A stretch of DNA of 64,000 nt from Metabacillus niabensis (GTDB lineage: Bacteria > Bacillota > Bacilli > Bacillales > Bacillaceae), in contig NZ_JAIVLH010000016.1 in assembly GCF_020524345.1 (NCBI RefSeq), forward strand, positions 86,252-150,251, written 5' to 3'. Position 1 is the first letter of the stretch, and every line of letters begins with the position of its first letter. The notes below the pieces were generated by a model. It had not been told where the DNA came from, searched no databases, and worked only from the letters and a program-made list of their open reading frames with translations. Position numbers and translations under genes: made by a program. This document shows positions 53,787 through 62,028 of this stretch, piece after piece.

Positions 53787-53960
53787 ATGGGTAAAAACAT
53801 GAAAGAGGGCATCGTCTTTCAGAAGGACCATATCATTCAGCAACTGTTAAAGTTAAACTGCTTTAAATCATCAGATGATCGCCAATTATATGAATTAACT
53901 TTACCTGAACTGGAATGTGAATATAAGCTGGTAAAAGAAAAGCATCACTCCATTTCATAA
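53787..53960 (+). CDS. FbpA-like small basic protein (57 aa)
   Basis: ATG 53787 behind AGGATG; an in-frame GTG lies at 53778. The core IVFQKDHIIQQLLKLNCFKSSDDRQLYELTLPELECEY shows the FbpA-family pattern (...LL.. G/N.(Y/F)K....LYELTL.ELE.EY) seen also in the peptide at 26130. In B. subtilis FbpA helps the FsrA small RNA repress iron-rich proteins under iron limitation. Third gene of the Fur-box operon, which fits that known control. A strong terminator follows. Confidence 0.8.
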   Translation: MGKNMKEGIVFQKDHIIQQLLKLNCFKSSDDRQLYELTLPELECEYKLVKEKHHSIS

Positions 53961-54010
53961 GAACATGAAAAAGGTGAAAGTAAGCCTCCTTTTTCATGTT
54001 CTTTTTTTGG
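53961..54010. terminator. Bidirectional intrinsic terminator
   Basis: AGAACATGAAAAAGG pairs with CCTTTTTCATGTTCT around an internal GTGAAAGTAAG-type loop, followed by TTTTTTT. It lies between the Fur operon and the convergent germination operon. Confidence 0.9.
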
Positions 54011-54140
54011 ACGCTGAATATTTATTTTCGATTTTCTGATTTTATTTGCTTTTTCGGGGTTATATTTACCATTAACAGTTTATATTTTCGATTTTTAAAT
54101 TATATTTCCTATTAGACAAAATTCGACACGGACATCACTT

Positions 54141-55220
54141 TTAAAACTTTTTCTTAACAAAAGCCACAACACACAATAGAAGGGGAATAGCAAAGGAGAA
54201 AATAGGATAAATATATGCAAGCATAAAATCACCTTGAGCCATATGAGCAATGTAGTTTTCTGTAAAATAGTAGGAAGTAAAAAAGACGATGGCTCCAAAA
54301 GGTAAAACTAACACATTTTTAGATATTTTAAATAATGTTGCACCGCCTATCACTGCTGCATACATAAAAATGGCCACTTTAAAAAAATCATTGACTAGGA
54401 GCCAGATCATGAAAAGTGCATCAAGTCTTTGAATAATCTCAGCAACCTCAATTTTTTGAACCATTCTCAGAAAAGGAGAGATAGAACTGCCTCTCGTATC
54501 AGCTCCTAAAACTGCGATCGTTAAAAAATGAAAAAGCGCTAAAGATAACCCTCCTATAATTACTCCCATAAAAGAAGCTTTTAATTGATGTTTTGGTTTA
54601 TTTAAATATGCAAAAACCATTGTAAAACAAACGACTTCCCCAAACGGTGCACTCCAAGCCTCTTTCAATGTTGTACCAATAATCTTCTTCCAACCGGGCT
54701 CTAATACTGGTAATAAATTTTCATATTGAAAGATATCAGAGAAAAATATGAAGATAATCATTAAAATCCCTGTTAGGACAAGATATACGATAAATATTTC
54801 ACTTGTTCTAAGCAGAACTTCTATGCCTAAAAATAACCCATAGAGTATAGGGAGTAAAAACATAATCCCGATGACCGATACAGGTGTTCCATGCAAAAAT
54901 AGCGGGGCCAGTTCCATTGCATCTCGAACATCACGTGCAGCTCCGTATAAAAAAAACAAAACATAGGAAATGCCAACTGCAGTACCTAAGTATTTACCCA
55001 GGATCTTTATTGTGTATTCTGTTAAGACAAGGTTAGGATACAGTTTATATAAATAGTGATAAATCAATAGCAAAGGAAAACCTAAAAACATACCAAGTAA
55101 AATTGAAATCCAGGCAGCTTGTTCAGCATCGGCAGCTAATGGAAAAATCACGGTTGTACCTACAACAAATATGTAGATGATTGTGACCAACTGAATGGCA
55201 GATATCTTTGCATTCTCCAT
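54141..55220 (-). CDS. Spore germination permease GerAB family (second B subunit)
   Basis: 359 aa from ATG 55220 (MENAKISAIQLVTIIYI) with GGAAGGT upstream; the longer frame overlaps the previous gene. Ten hydrophobic segments of the APC-like GerAB/Spore_permease family, with GGLSLALFHFLTIAVLGAD, RLDALFMIWLLVNDFFKVAIFMYAAV and EAWSAPFGEVVCF matching family landmarks. GerAB-type subunits carry the germinant site. The preceding gene encodes another member of the same family, so the operon has two B subunits that share the same overall order of motifs. Confidence 0.9.
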   Translation of the reverse strand: MENAKISAIQLVTIIYIFVVGTTVIFPLAADAEQAAWISILLGMFLGFPLLLIYHYLYKLYPNLVLTEYTIKILGKYLGTAVGISYVLFFLYGAARDVRDAMELAPLFLHGTPVSVIGIMFLLPILYGLFLGIEVLLRTSEIFIVYLVLTGILMIIFIFFSDIFQYENLLPVLEPGWKKIIGTTLKEAWSAPFGEVVCFTMVFAYLNKPKHQLKASFMGVIIGGLSLALFHFLTIAVLGADTRGSSISPFLRMVQKIEVAEIIQRLDALFMIWLLVNDFFKVAIFMYAAVIGGATLFKISKNVLVLPFGAIVFFTSYYFTENYIAHMAQGDFMLAYIYPIFSFAIPLLLCVVAFVKKKF

Positions 55221-55227
55221 ATTAGTC

Positions 55228-56337
55228 TTACCTTCCGCTTTCTTTGTTCTTTTTGACTTTTTTAACGTTAGCTGCAAACACAATAATGCATGGAATAAAG
55301 AAACAAACTGTTAAGGAATACGGTGTCCATGTGTGTGCAAGGAAATCTTGAAAATAAACGATATCCGGGTATAGGATGATTGAAAAGGTGACTAGCAAAA
55401 AGGCTAATGGAAAAACCAGAATTTTATAACTCTTTAATTTGAATATTTGTGCAAGGCCAAGAGTGATTCCGTAATAGCAAATCGTAAGCTTAAAATACAC
55501 TGAAAAAAACCAAATGATAGCAACAATGACTTCCAATCTTTCAATGACCGTTCCAAGGCTTATTTTTTTCCCTAATATATAGGAAGGATAAGCATGCCTT
55601 GCAGTAAAATCTGCTCCAAGTACTATAATACTGAATATGATAAGGATCGATAAAACAACTCCCCCGATAATAGTTCCTTTATAAAAGGATTTCTTCAATC
55701 CCTGTTTGTTTGATACATACGGGGTAATCATTAAAAAAATAAACAATTCTAAATAAGGTAGTCCCAAACTGCTGTAGGTAGCTCTTGCTATAGCTTTGAA
55801 TCCTTCTCCGTAGATAGGTTGTATATTTGAAATCTCTACTTCAGGGATAAGAAATAAAAATAGTAGTGCAAGCATCAAAATCATCCAAGGGAAAAAAATG
55901 ATGGCTGTACGGCTGATGACCTCAATTCCCAATTTAACTCCTGCCATACTGATGAGGATGAAAGAAATCAAGATTGTCTGAATAGGTGTTTCGACGAGAA
56001 TTTGAGTTGTTAAGAAATCCCCGATCTCTCTAAGTAAACCAGCGGAAATAATAAAAAAATAAAAGATGAAGAGAAAGGAAACAACACCTCCTATCCAACT
56101 TCCTAAAATGTTTTTCGTCATTTCTATAAAGGTCATTTCAGGATAAAAAGATGTCAGCTGGTTATATAGAAAAATAAAACATAATCCAATCATTAAAGAG
56201 AGAAAAGAAGCAATCCAGGCATCTTGTTTTGCATAAGAGGCAAGTAAAGATGGCCCTACTAGTATGGTGCTACCTAGAGTAAAAATAATCACAATAATTT
56301 CAAATTCACCTGTATTAATTTTCCCTTTTTCAAGCAT
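55228..56337 (-). CDS. Spore germination permease GerAB family (first B subunit)
   Basis: 369 aa, ATG 56337. Ten to eleven membrane helices, GerAB/APC family: GGVVLSILIIFSIIVLGADFTARHAYP, TVIERLEVIVAIIWFFSVYFKLTICYYGITLG and SLGLPYLELFIFLMITPYVSN are diagnostic positions equivalent to those in the next gene. The gap to the following B gene is 7 nt. The presence of two B genes suggests alternative germinant specificities combined with one shared A, C and small subunit. Confidence 0.9.
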   Translation of the reverse strand: MLEKGKINTGEFEIIVIIFTLGSTILVGPSLLASYAKQDAWIASFLSLMIGLCFIFLYNQLTSFYPEMTFIEMTKNILGSWIGGVVSFLFIFYFFIISAGLLREIGDFLTTQILVETPIQTILISFILISMAGVKLGIEVISRTAIIFFPWMILMLALLFLFLIPEVEISNIQPIYGEGFKAIARATYSSLGLPYLELFIFLMITPYVSNKQGLKKSFYKGTIIGGVVLSILIIFSIIVLGADFTARHAYPSYILGKKISLGTVIERLEVIVAIIWFFSVYFKLTICYYGITLGLAQIFKLKSYKILVFPLAFLLVTFSIILYPDIVYFQDFLAHTWTPYSLTVCFFIPCIIVFAANVKKVKKNKESGR

Positions 56338-56358
56338 GTTTACATATCAACTACCTCT

Positions 56359-56592
56359 CTATGACAAAAAACGTTCTATAGATGAAATAATAGGACTGTA
56401 TATACGGTTTAGGAAATCAAGCGGAGTTGGAATTCTTATATTAAGTGCTAAAAGACAAGCAAATGATAATCCGCTAGTTAGTAAGAAACTATAGATGATC
56501 ATCTCCCGGTAGCTTTTACTTTTTAATAATGCCTTAATCTCAATAATCCAAACGAGTAAACCTATTAGGAGAATTCCAACAATTGTCCACAT
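56359..56592 (-). CDS. Small two-helix germination-operon protein (GerD-subunit-like, GerKD type)
   Basis: 77 aa with a membrane helix at residues 2-20 (TIVGILLIGLLVWIIEI), a short basic loop (KALLKSKSYREM) and a second helix (IIYSFLLTSGLSFACLLAL). Small two-helix proteins encoded inside ger operons, such as the product of gerKD, are known to modulate receptor activity. This gene lies between the C and B genes, 6 nt after the C gene stop. Function inferred from position and layout. Confidence 0.7.
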   Translation of the reverse strand: MWTIVGILLIGLLVWIIEIKALLKSKSYREMIIYSFLLTSGLSFACLLALNIRIPTPLDFLNRIYSPIISSIERFLS

Positions 56593-56598
56593 GTATGT

Positions 56599-57783
56599 TT
56601 ACTCCTTTGTTTCTTTTTGAAATGAGTCTGTAATTGTACCTAATCTTCTTATTTCGGTTTTGACATGAACATTTACGTTTAAATTTGTGAAATGCTCATC
56701 CCAGTTATCTTCTAGTCCTTTCCAGGCTCTTGGATCTTCCCGATGAATGACTTCTCCAAAACCAAAAATATCACTTTGAAAATCCTCTTGAACCTCTTGC
56801 ACAGAGGTTTGTACTTTCTCTTTAATATTGTCAGCATATTTTTTTTCTAATTTGTCGATTGTTTCAGGTTTTGATAAATCAATACTGCTTTCAACATCAG
56901 CGATATTTCCTTCAGGTGTAACGGTAATGTCGATTACAGGTTTACCTTTTTCCATTTTTCCCTTTACTTTGGTTTTAGAACGTAAAGTCTCGATGGTGAT
57001 ATTGCCATCTTCTTGTTCAATGGTTACTACTGTATTTTTAATATTGTCTGTAATATAGTTAAAACCTTTGCTTTCATTCATATTCAACCAACCGATCAGT
57101 TTGTCTTTCTTAAAAACAGCAAGATAATCAATCCTTAACCCTGTTTCGGGTGAGACATTATGAACGTTTTCGATATTGCTTCCTACTTCAGCATCTCCGT
57201 AATAATAGATTCCTGTTAAAACAGGTTCTTTTCCCTTGCTCACAATACTATTGATTAACTCATCTAATTTAACTGTTTTTGCTGCTGCCCAAACACTCTC
57301 AGAGTTTTCAAGTGCATTAAAAAGTTTGTTTGCCGGTACTTTTTCAATTGCGGTTTGAATATTTAAGATGTCAGCGGCAGTAGATCCTTTTGCGACCGTA
57401 ATATAAAAGTCAGTTCTCATTTCATGATCTCTTGATATAAAATCAAGTGCTTTACCTATTCCTTCTCTAGCTAGTTCTTCTCCAAAGACAACTTCACGGA
57501 GATGTGCCAAATAAATACGTCTTGGAGTATCGGTTGACAGTTTTCGTAATGCTTCAAATACGGTTTTTCCTGATTTTACAAACCTCACCACTTCAGTACG
57601 ACCAGAGCTTGTATTTCCAGCAAGCTCTGACGGATTTAATACTTGAATCGAAACTGAATAACCATCTTCCGTTTTATCGATACCAATCGCTGTTACGATG
57701 GCAAGTTCGTTTAAATCTTTTTTACTCCAGCAACCAGTAGTGAGAAGAAGCATACAAATAATAATAAGTAACTTCTTGTACAT
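56599..57783 (-). CDS. Ger(x)C-family spore germination lipoprotein
   Basis: 394 aa. The signal peptide MYKKLLIIICMLLLTTGCWS ends in a lipobox with Cys18. The mature part begins CWSKKDLNELAIVTAIGIDKTEDGYSVSIQVLNPSE, the hallmark Ger(x)C start (C-W-x-x-x-x-(L/I)-N-x-L-A). A DUF-like beta domain and a C-terminal helix-rich domain (KVQTSVQEVQEDFQSDIFGFGEVIHREDPRAW) follow. It is the C subunit of the germinant receptor, on the outer surface of the inner spore membrane. Confidence 0.93.
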   Translation of the reverse strand: MYKKLLIIICMLLLTTGCWSKKDLNELAIVTAIGIDKTEDGYSVSIQVLNPSELAGNTSSGRTEVVRFVKSGKTVFEALRKLSTDTPRRIYLAHLREVVFGEELAREGIGKALDFISRDHEMRTDFYITVAKGSTAADILNIQTAIEKVPANKLFNALENSESVWAAAKTVKLDELINSIVSKGKEPVLTGIYYYGDAEVGSNIENVHNVSPETGLRIDYLAVFKKDKLIGWLNMNESKGFNYITDNIKNTVVTIEQEDGNITIETLRSKTKVKGKMEKGKPVIDITVTPEGNIADVESSIDLSKPETIDKLEKKYADNIKEKVQTSVQEVQEDFQSDIFGFGEVIHREDPRAWKGLEDNWDEHFTNLNVNVHVKTEIRRLGTITDSFQKETKE

Positions 57784-57794
57784 AAGGTAACTCC

Positions 57795-59429
57795 TTAACT
57801 AGTAGTAGGTGGTTTTGGAGAAGGTGTATCCTCTCGGTCTGTATCCTTTTGACTTATTAAACGTGGGCGTGCAAATAAGGCCCAATGTGGGAGTCGGAAA
57901 AAATTATCCTTTTGGTCCTGTAGAATAAATGGAGCATTCGGTGATAAATAAGGAATCCCAAAAGATCTCAAACTGCTAAGATGAAGGACCATGGCAATTA
58001 AGCCTAAAATAATGCCAAATAAACCGAATGTTCCAGCAAGAATCATAAACCCAAAGCGTAGGATCCGCACAGCAATACCCATATTAAATGTTGGAGAAAC
58101 AAAGCTGCTAATCGCTGTTAGAGAAACAACAATGACCATTGTGGCGGTGACAATTCCAGCTTCAACAGCTGCCTGGCCTATAACAAGTGCTCCAACAATG
58201 GAGATCGCTGAACCAACCGCTCTGGGCATTCGGACTCCAGCTTCCCGTAGAATTTCAAACGTTATTTCCATAAGGATTGCTTCGACAATCGCGGGAAACG
58301 GAACTCCATCTCTCTGTGCTGCCAGACTGATTAGTAACGGTGTAGGCAGCATTTCCTGGTGGAATGTTGTTACCGCTATATAAGCTGAAGGTGTGAGCAA
58401 TGCAAGAAAAAATGATAGGTACCGAAGTAACCGAATAAGTGTCGCGATGTCAGCTCTCTGATAATAATCTTCACTTGCTTGGAAAAAATTGATTAACAGA
58501 GCAGGAACGACTAAAACGAATGGAGTTCCATCAACAAGAATAGCAACTCTTCCTTCTAATATGGCTGCCGCCACAGTGTCCGGACGTTCTGTATTAAAGA
58601 CAGTTGGAAAGGGAGTAAATGTACTATCCTGTATGAGTTCTTCAATATATCCGCTTTCAAGAATAGCATCAATTTTAATCTTATCGAGCCGGGTATGAAC
58701 TTCCTTTACAACCTTATCGGTTGCGACACCTTTTAGATACATTATGGCAACATCTGTTTTCGTTTTTTTACCAAGTTGTTTCGTCTCAAGCCAAAGGTTT
58801 GGATCTTTAATGCGACGTCTTATTAAGGCCGTGTTCGTTCTTAATGTTTCAGAAAAACCATCCTTTGGACCTCTAACAACTGTCTGTGAAGAAGGTTCTT
58901 GCACTCCGCGATCAGTCCAGCCTCTTGATCCAATCGCTAAGCATTTAGGGAATCCGTCCATTAATAAAATAGTATCACCAGACAAAAAGTGAAAAAAAAG
59001 AGTTTCGAAATGAACAATCTCCTTTATTTCTCCGATCGGTAAAGTTTGTGCTTTAATGAATTCAAACAAGTCTGTGTGAATATCAGGACGATCAACTTCT
59101 GCATTCCTAATTTGAACCATAAGAGTATCTAAAACAAAATCTTGTACAAATGATTTGTCAGCTAACCCATCCGTGTAAATAAGCCCGAGATCAATTAGTC
59201 CGCTTTGACCGGCCTTGAAGTCTCTAATAATGATATCTGAGCTGTTTCCTATTACCTCTTTAATATAAGATAAGTTCCAATGAAGGTTGGAAGAGATTTG
59301 TTCGATCTTCTTTTGCTCTTGTGATCTGCTATTCATCTCTTGAATGGCAGATAATTTTTCAGTGAAATTTTTGTTTTGTTTTTTTTCTTTTATTAATTTT
59401 GACAATGGTTTAGGAACACGTGTTTTCAA
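57795..59429 (-). CDS. Spore germination protein GerAA family
   Basis: 544 aa. An N-terminal hydrophilic domain of about 270 residues (ELIQDSTFTPFPTVFNTERPDTVAAAILEGRVAILVDGTPFVLVVPALL shows its end) precedes four to six membrane helices. GerA landmarks: EGRVAILVDGTPFVLVVPALLINFFQ, LLISLAAQRDGVPFPAIVEAILMEITFEILREAGVRMPRAVGSAISIVGALVIGQAAVEAG. The C-terminal tail is charged (DTDREDTPSPKPPTTS). It is the A subunit, first in the five-gene germination operon. Confidence 0.95.
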   Translation of the reverse strand: MKTRVPKPLSKLIKEKKQNKNFTEKLSAIQEMNSRSQEQKKIEQISSNLHWNLSYIKEVIGNSSDIIIRDFKAGQSGLIDLGLIYTDGLADKSFVQDFVLDTLMVQIRNAEVDRPDIHTDLFEFIKAQTLPIGEIKEIVHFETLFFHFLSGDTILLMDGFPKCLAIGSRGWTDRGVQEPSSQTVVRGPKDGFSETLRTNTALIRRRIKDPNLWLETKQLGKKTKTDVAIMYLKGVATDKVVKEVHTRLDKIKIDAILESGYIEELIQDSTFTPFPTVFNTERPDTVAAAILEGRVAILVDGTPFVLVVPALLINFFQASEDYYQRADIATLIRLLRYLSFFLALLTPSAYIAVTTFHQEMLPTPLLISLAAQRDGVPFPAIVEAILMEITFEILREAGVRMPRAVGSAISIVGALVIGQAAVEAGIVTATMVIVVSLTAISSFVSPTFNMGIAVRILRFGFMILAGTFGLFGIILGLIAMVLHLSSLRSFGIPYLSPNAPFILQDQKDNFFRLPHWALFARPRLISQKDTDREDTPSPKPPTTS

Positions 59430-59465
59430 TCTAAACCTCCTAGCAAGAAAAGGGTGCTAACTCGT

Positions 59466-59520
59466 ATTGTTTACAAATTAGGTTGAATTATCCAAGTGTT
59501 TGAAAATAAAGTGCATTTAG
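59466..59520 (-). promoter_or_regulatory. Possible sigma-G-type promoter of the germination operon
   Basis: On the minus strand, TGGATAA is followed about 18 nt later by CAATACGA, loosely like sigma-G TGAATA and CATACTA. The match is weak and the exact element is uncertain. Confidence 0.3.
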
Positions 59521-59611
59521 GGATCTTTTGCAAAAGGGTGACATTTTTAAATGGAACCTTTATGATGAAAAAATAAATAATTGCAACATAAAGATAAAGT
59601 GAGGAGTACAC

Positions 59612-60154
59612 ATGCAAAAGATTTTACCGGCTTTTTCATCTATAAAGCAATTCGAACGGTTCCTTGATAGCGACTATGAGATTGGAGTTTTTTTGGAAAC
59701 ACATATTTCTCAATTGGCCAATCTACATAAATTAGCTGAGCAACATCGTAAAAAAATCATCTATCATGTTGACTTAATCCATGGTTTGAAAAGTGATGAT
59801 TTTGCGGCTGAGTATCTTTGTCAGGAATATCGACCTTATGGACTTATTTCTACAAAATCGAATGTTATTTTAAAAGCAAAACAAAAAGGTGTTATTGCGA
59901 TCCAAAGGATGTTTTTAATTGATTCTCATGCATTAGAACGAAGCTACCGCTTAGTTGAAAAAACAAAACCAGATTATATTGAAGTATTACCAGGTGCGAT
60001 GCCTTGGATGATCAAAGAAGTAAAAGAACGTACAAAAACTAAAATACTCGCAGGCGGGTTAATTCGTACAGTTGAAGAAGTCGAAAAAGCGTTGGAAGCT
60101 GGGGCAGATGCCATTACAACATCAAAAAAAGAGCTCTGGAATTTCGAGAAGTAA
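59612..60154 (+). CDS. glpP: Glycerol uptake operon antiterminator (GlpP family)
   Basis: 180 aa, ATG behind GTGAGGAG. Matches GlpP: MQKILPAFSSIKQFERFLDS, GVFLETHISQLANLHKLAEQHRKKIIYHVDLIHGL, RPYGLISTKSNVILKAKQKGVIAIQRMFLIDS, and the C-terminal ILAGGLIRTVEEVEKALEAGADAITTSKKELW. It is a TIM-barrel-like glycerol-3-phosphate-responsive RNA-binding antiterminator, which in B. subtilis acts on glpFK and glpD leaders. Here glpFK is not adjacent; an alpha/beta hydrolase follows instead. Confidence 0.92.
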   Translation: MQKILPAFSSIKQFERFLDSDYEIGVFLETHISQLANLHKLAEQHRKKIIYHVDLIHGLKSDDFAAEYLCQEYRPYGLISTKSNVILKAKQKGVIAIQRMFLIDSHALERSYRLVEKTKPDYIEVLPGAMPWMIKEVKERTKTKILAGGLIRTVEEVEKALEAGADAITTSKKELWNFEK

Positions 60155-60209
60155 AATGGACTTTTAACTTAAATGGAAGTAAACGGGATAAAAGACAGGG
60201 GGGAAGGGT

Positions 60210-61136
60210 ATGAAAAATGAAAATTGGTTAACTATGTCTGATGAACATCAAGTATATGTTTGTCAATGGGAAGAGAAGTCGGTGAAGCCAAGAGCAGTCT
60301 TACAGGTTGCTCATGGAATGGCAGAGCATATAAAACGTTATGAACCATTTGCAATGTTTCTCAATTCCAAGGGAATTATCGTAATAGGACATGATCATCG
60401 AGGTCATGGACAGACTGGTGAAAAGGGTGGTGAATATGGTTTTTTTGCCGAAAGCAACGGCTTTGAAAGAACAGTTGACGATATGAAAGAAGTGTATGAT
60501 GACATAAAAAATCAATATCCAAAATTACCCGTCTTCCTCATGGGACACAGTATGGGCTCCTTTTTAGTCCGACGTTTTCTACAGCGTTTTCAGGTGAGTC
60601 TATATGGAGTCATTTTATCAGGAACTGGAGGAAATCCGGGTTTGATCTTAAAAGTTGCAAAAAAATTAGCTGAAACACAGGTCAAAAAATGGGGAAATCG
60701 TGCTGAAAGTCCATTTCTGCAAAAATTAACAACCCGAAGCTATAACAAGAAATTTACGAATGCCAATACAGGTTATGAGTGGCTAACCCGGGATTCTGAA
60801 CAAGTATCAACGTATATAAATGATCCATATTGCGGAAAAGTAGGAACAACAGGATTTTTTCAAGACTTATACTATGGACTTGATATGATTCATAGACATG
60901 AGGAAGTATCAAAAATAGACAGAAATCTACCCTTTTACCTCTTTAGCGGGGATATGGATCCTGTTGGAAATTATACAAAGGGTGTAAATAAGCTAATTAA
61001 TCAGTTAAGGAAACATGGAATTAAGCAGATCGAATACAAATTTTATGAAAATGGTCGGCATGAAATGTTAAATGAAGTAAATCGTGAGGTTGTTTATGAG
61101 GATATATATAGGTGGATTGAAAAAAAATTAAATTAG
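60210..61136 (+). CDS. Alpha/beta hydrolase, monoacylglycerol-lipase/lysophospholipase-like
   Basis: 308 aa, ATG behind GGGGGAAGGG. Serine_aminopeptidase-type (hydrolase_4) fold: oxyanion region AHGMAEHIKRYEPFAMFL, HDHRGHGQTG, nucleophile in FLMGHSMGSFLVRRFL (about residue 113, G-H-S-M-G), acid in LFSGDMDPVGNYTKG and catalytic His in FYENGRHEMLNE. These match lysophospholipase L2/monoglyceride lipases. No signal peptide. Its position 55 nt after glpP suggests glycerol release from acylglycerols, which would feed the GlpP regulon. This is inference. Confidence 0.88.
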   Translation: MKNENWLTMSDEHQVYVCQWEEKSVKPRAVLQVAHGMAEHIKRYEPFAMFLNSKGIIVIGHDHRGHGQTGEKGGEYGFFAESNGFERTVDDMKEVYDDIKNQYPKLPVFLMGHSMGSFLVRRFLQRFQVSLYGVILSGTGGNPGLILKVAKKLAETQVKKWGNRAESPFLQKLTTRSYNKKFTNANTGYEWLTRDSEQVSTYINDPYCGKVGTTGFFQDLYYGLDMIHRHEEVSKIDRNLPFYLFSGDMDPVGNYTKGVNKLINQLRKHGIKQIEYKFYENGRHEMLNEVNREVVYEDIYRWIEKKLN

Positions 61137-61143
61137 TACCTAC

Positions 61144-61186
61144 AAAAATGCTAGATTGTCAGGATGACAATCTAGCATTTTTTTTC
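61144..61186 (+). terminator. Intrinsic terminator after the hydrolase gene
   Basis: AAAATGCTAGATTGTC-AGGA-TGACAATCTAGCATTTT, a stem of about 15 bp, followed by TTTTTC. Confidence 0.92.
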
Positions 61187-61391
61187 TAAACAAATGGTAG
61201 AAGTTTGTCGATATAACTAGTATTAAGAATCTCAAATAGTCATTTATGTCGAAATTATGATGAGATGAGGAAAGATTTACTATATAATAAGAAAAAAGTC
61301 TTAGTTATACTACTAGTAGATAAGTAAGGGTAGAAACAGAGTTGAAACGGTCATTCTGTGACATATTCTAATAGAGCAGGGGGTGTTTATA
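61187..61391. other. Intergenic region before cheX
   Basis: About 200 nt with no gene. It is AT-rich; TTAGTTATACTACTAGTAGA (61302-61321) includes a CTACTAGTAG palindrome near the likely promoter. No riboswitch or repeat was recognised. Confidence 0.4.
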
Positions 61392-61844
61392 TTGAGTACG
61401 ACTGTATCAAACACATTAGAAGATCTACATGGGTCAACGATAGAGTCCATAAAACAGGTACTTCCGATCCCACATGAAAATATAACAGCGCCTGAGCTAC
61501 GTTCTGAGTTAACATGCCAATTCGGTGTCCTGGTTGGGATAACAGGCTCAATAAATGGTAAGGTTCTCTATAAGTCTGATGTTGATTTTTTCAGTTCTGT
61601 AGGTGAATTAATGTTTGGCATGGCACTTGAAGGGGATATGTTAAAGTCATTTGCTGGTGAGCTTGGCAATATGATATCAGGTGGACTATGTACAAATGTC
61701 TTTTCAAAAGGAATGACAATTGATATTACAGCACCAACGATCATGGAAGGAAATATGTCACTTTCGGGTTTTAAAGAAGCAATTGAAATCGTGATGACAT
61801 TCCAAGGTGGTAAAAAACTAGAAATAGGTTTGATGATTGACTAA
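61392..61844 (+). CDS. cheX: CheX-like chemotaxis phosphatase domain protein
   Basis: 150 aa from TTG 61392, well spaced from AGGGGGTG; a GTG at 61383 would lie inside the site. CheC/CheX/FliY phosphatase fold with one active-site copy: DMLKSFAGELGNMISGG, containing the E-x2-N motif (E-L-G-N), as in CheX proteins that dephosphorylate CheY-P. The preceding segment (TCQFGVLVGITGSINGKVLYKSD) is the usual beta strand pair. No other che genes are nearby. B. subtilis itself uses CheC and FliY and lacks CheX. Confidence 0.83.
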   Translation: MSTTVSNTLEDLHGSTIESIKQVLPIPHENITAPELRSELTCQFGVLVGITGSINGKVLYKSDVDFFSSVGELMFGMALEGDMLKSFAGELGNMISGGLCTNVFSKGMTIDITAPTIMEGNMSLSGFKEAIEIVMTFQGGKKLEIGLMID

Positions 61845-61923
61845 TTATGGTTCAAGCTGGAGGAAAGGACCTTCATCCTTATTCTCCTGCCATTGTGATT
61901 AATTAAATAAGTAGTGAATTTTA

Positions 61924-61970
61924 AAAACAGGTGACTTGTTAAGTATATACTTACGTCAGCTGTTTTTTTA
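61924..61970 (+). terminator. Intrinsic terminator after cheX
   Basis: AAAAACAGGTGAC pairs with GTCAGCTGTTTTT around an AT-rich loop with its own TAAGTATATACTTA palindrome, then TTTTAG. Confidence 0.75.
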
Positions 61971-62028
61971 GTTGAGATATAAAATGATATAATAATTTAC
62001 AATAAATACTAAGTTAAGGGGAGAACAA

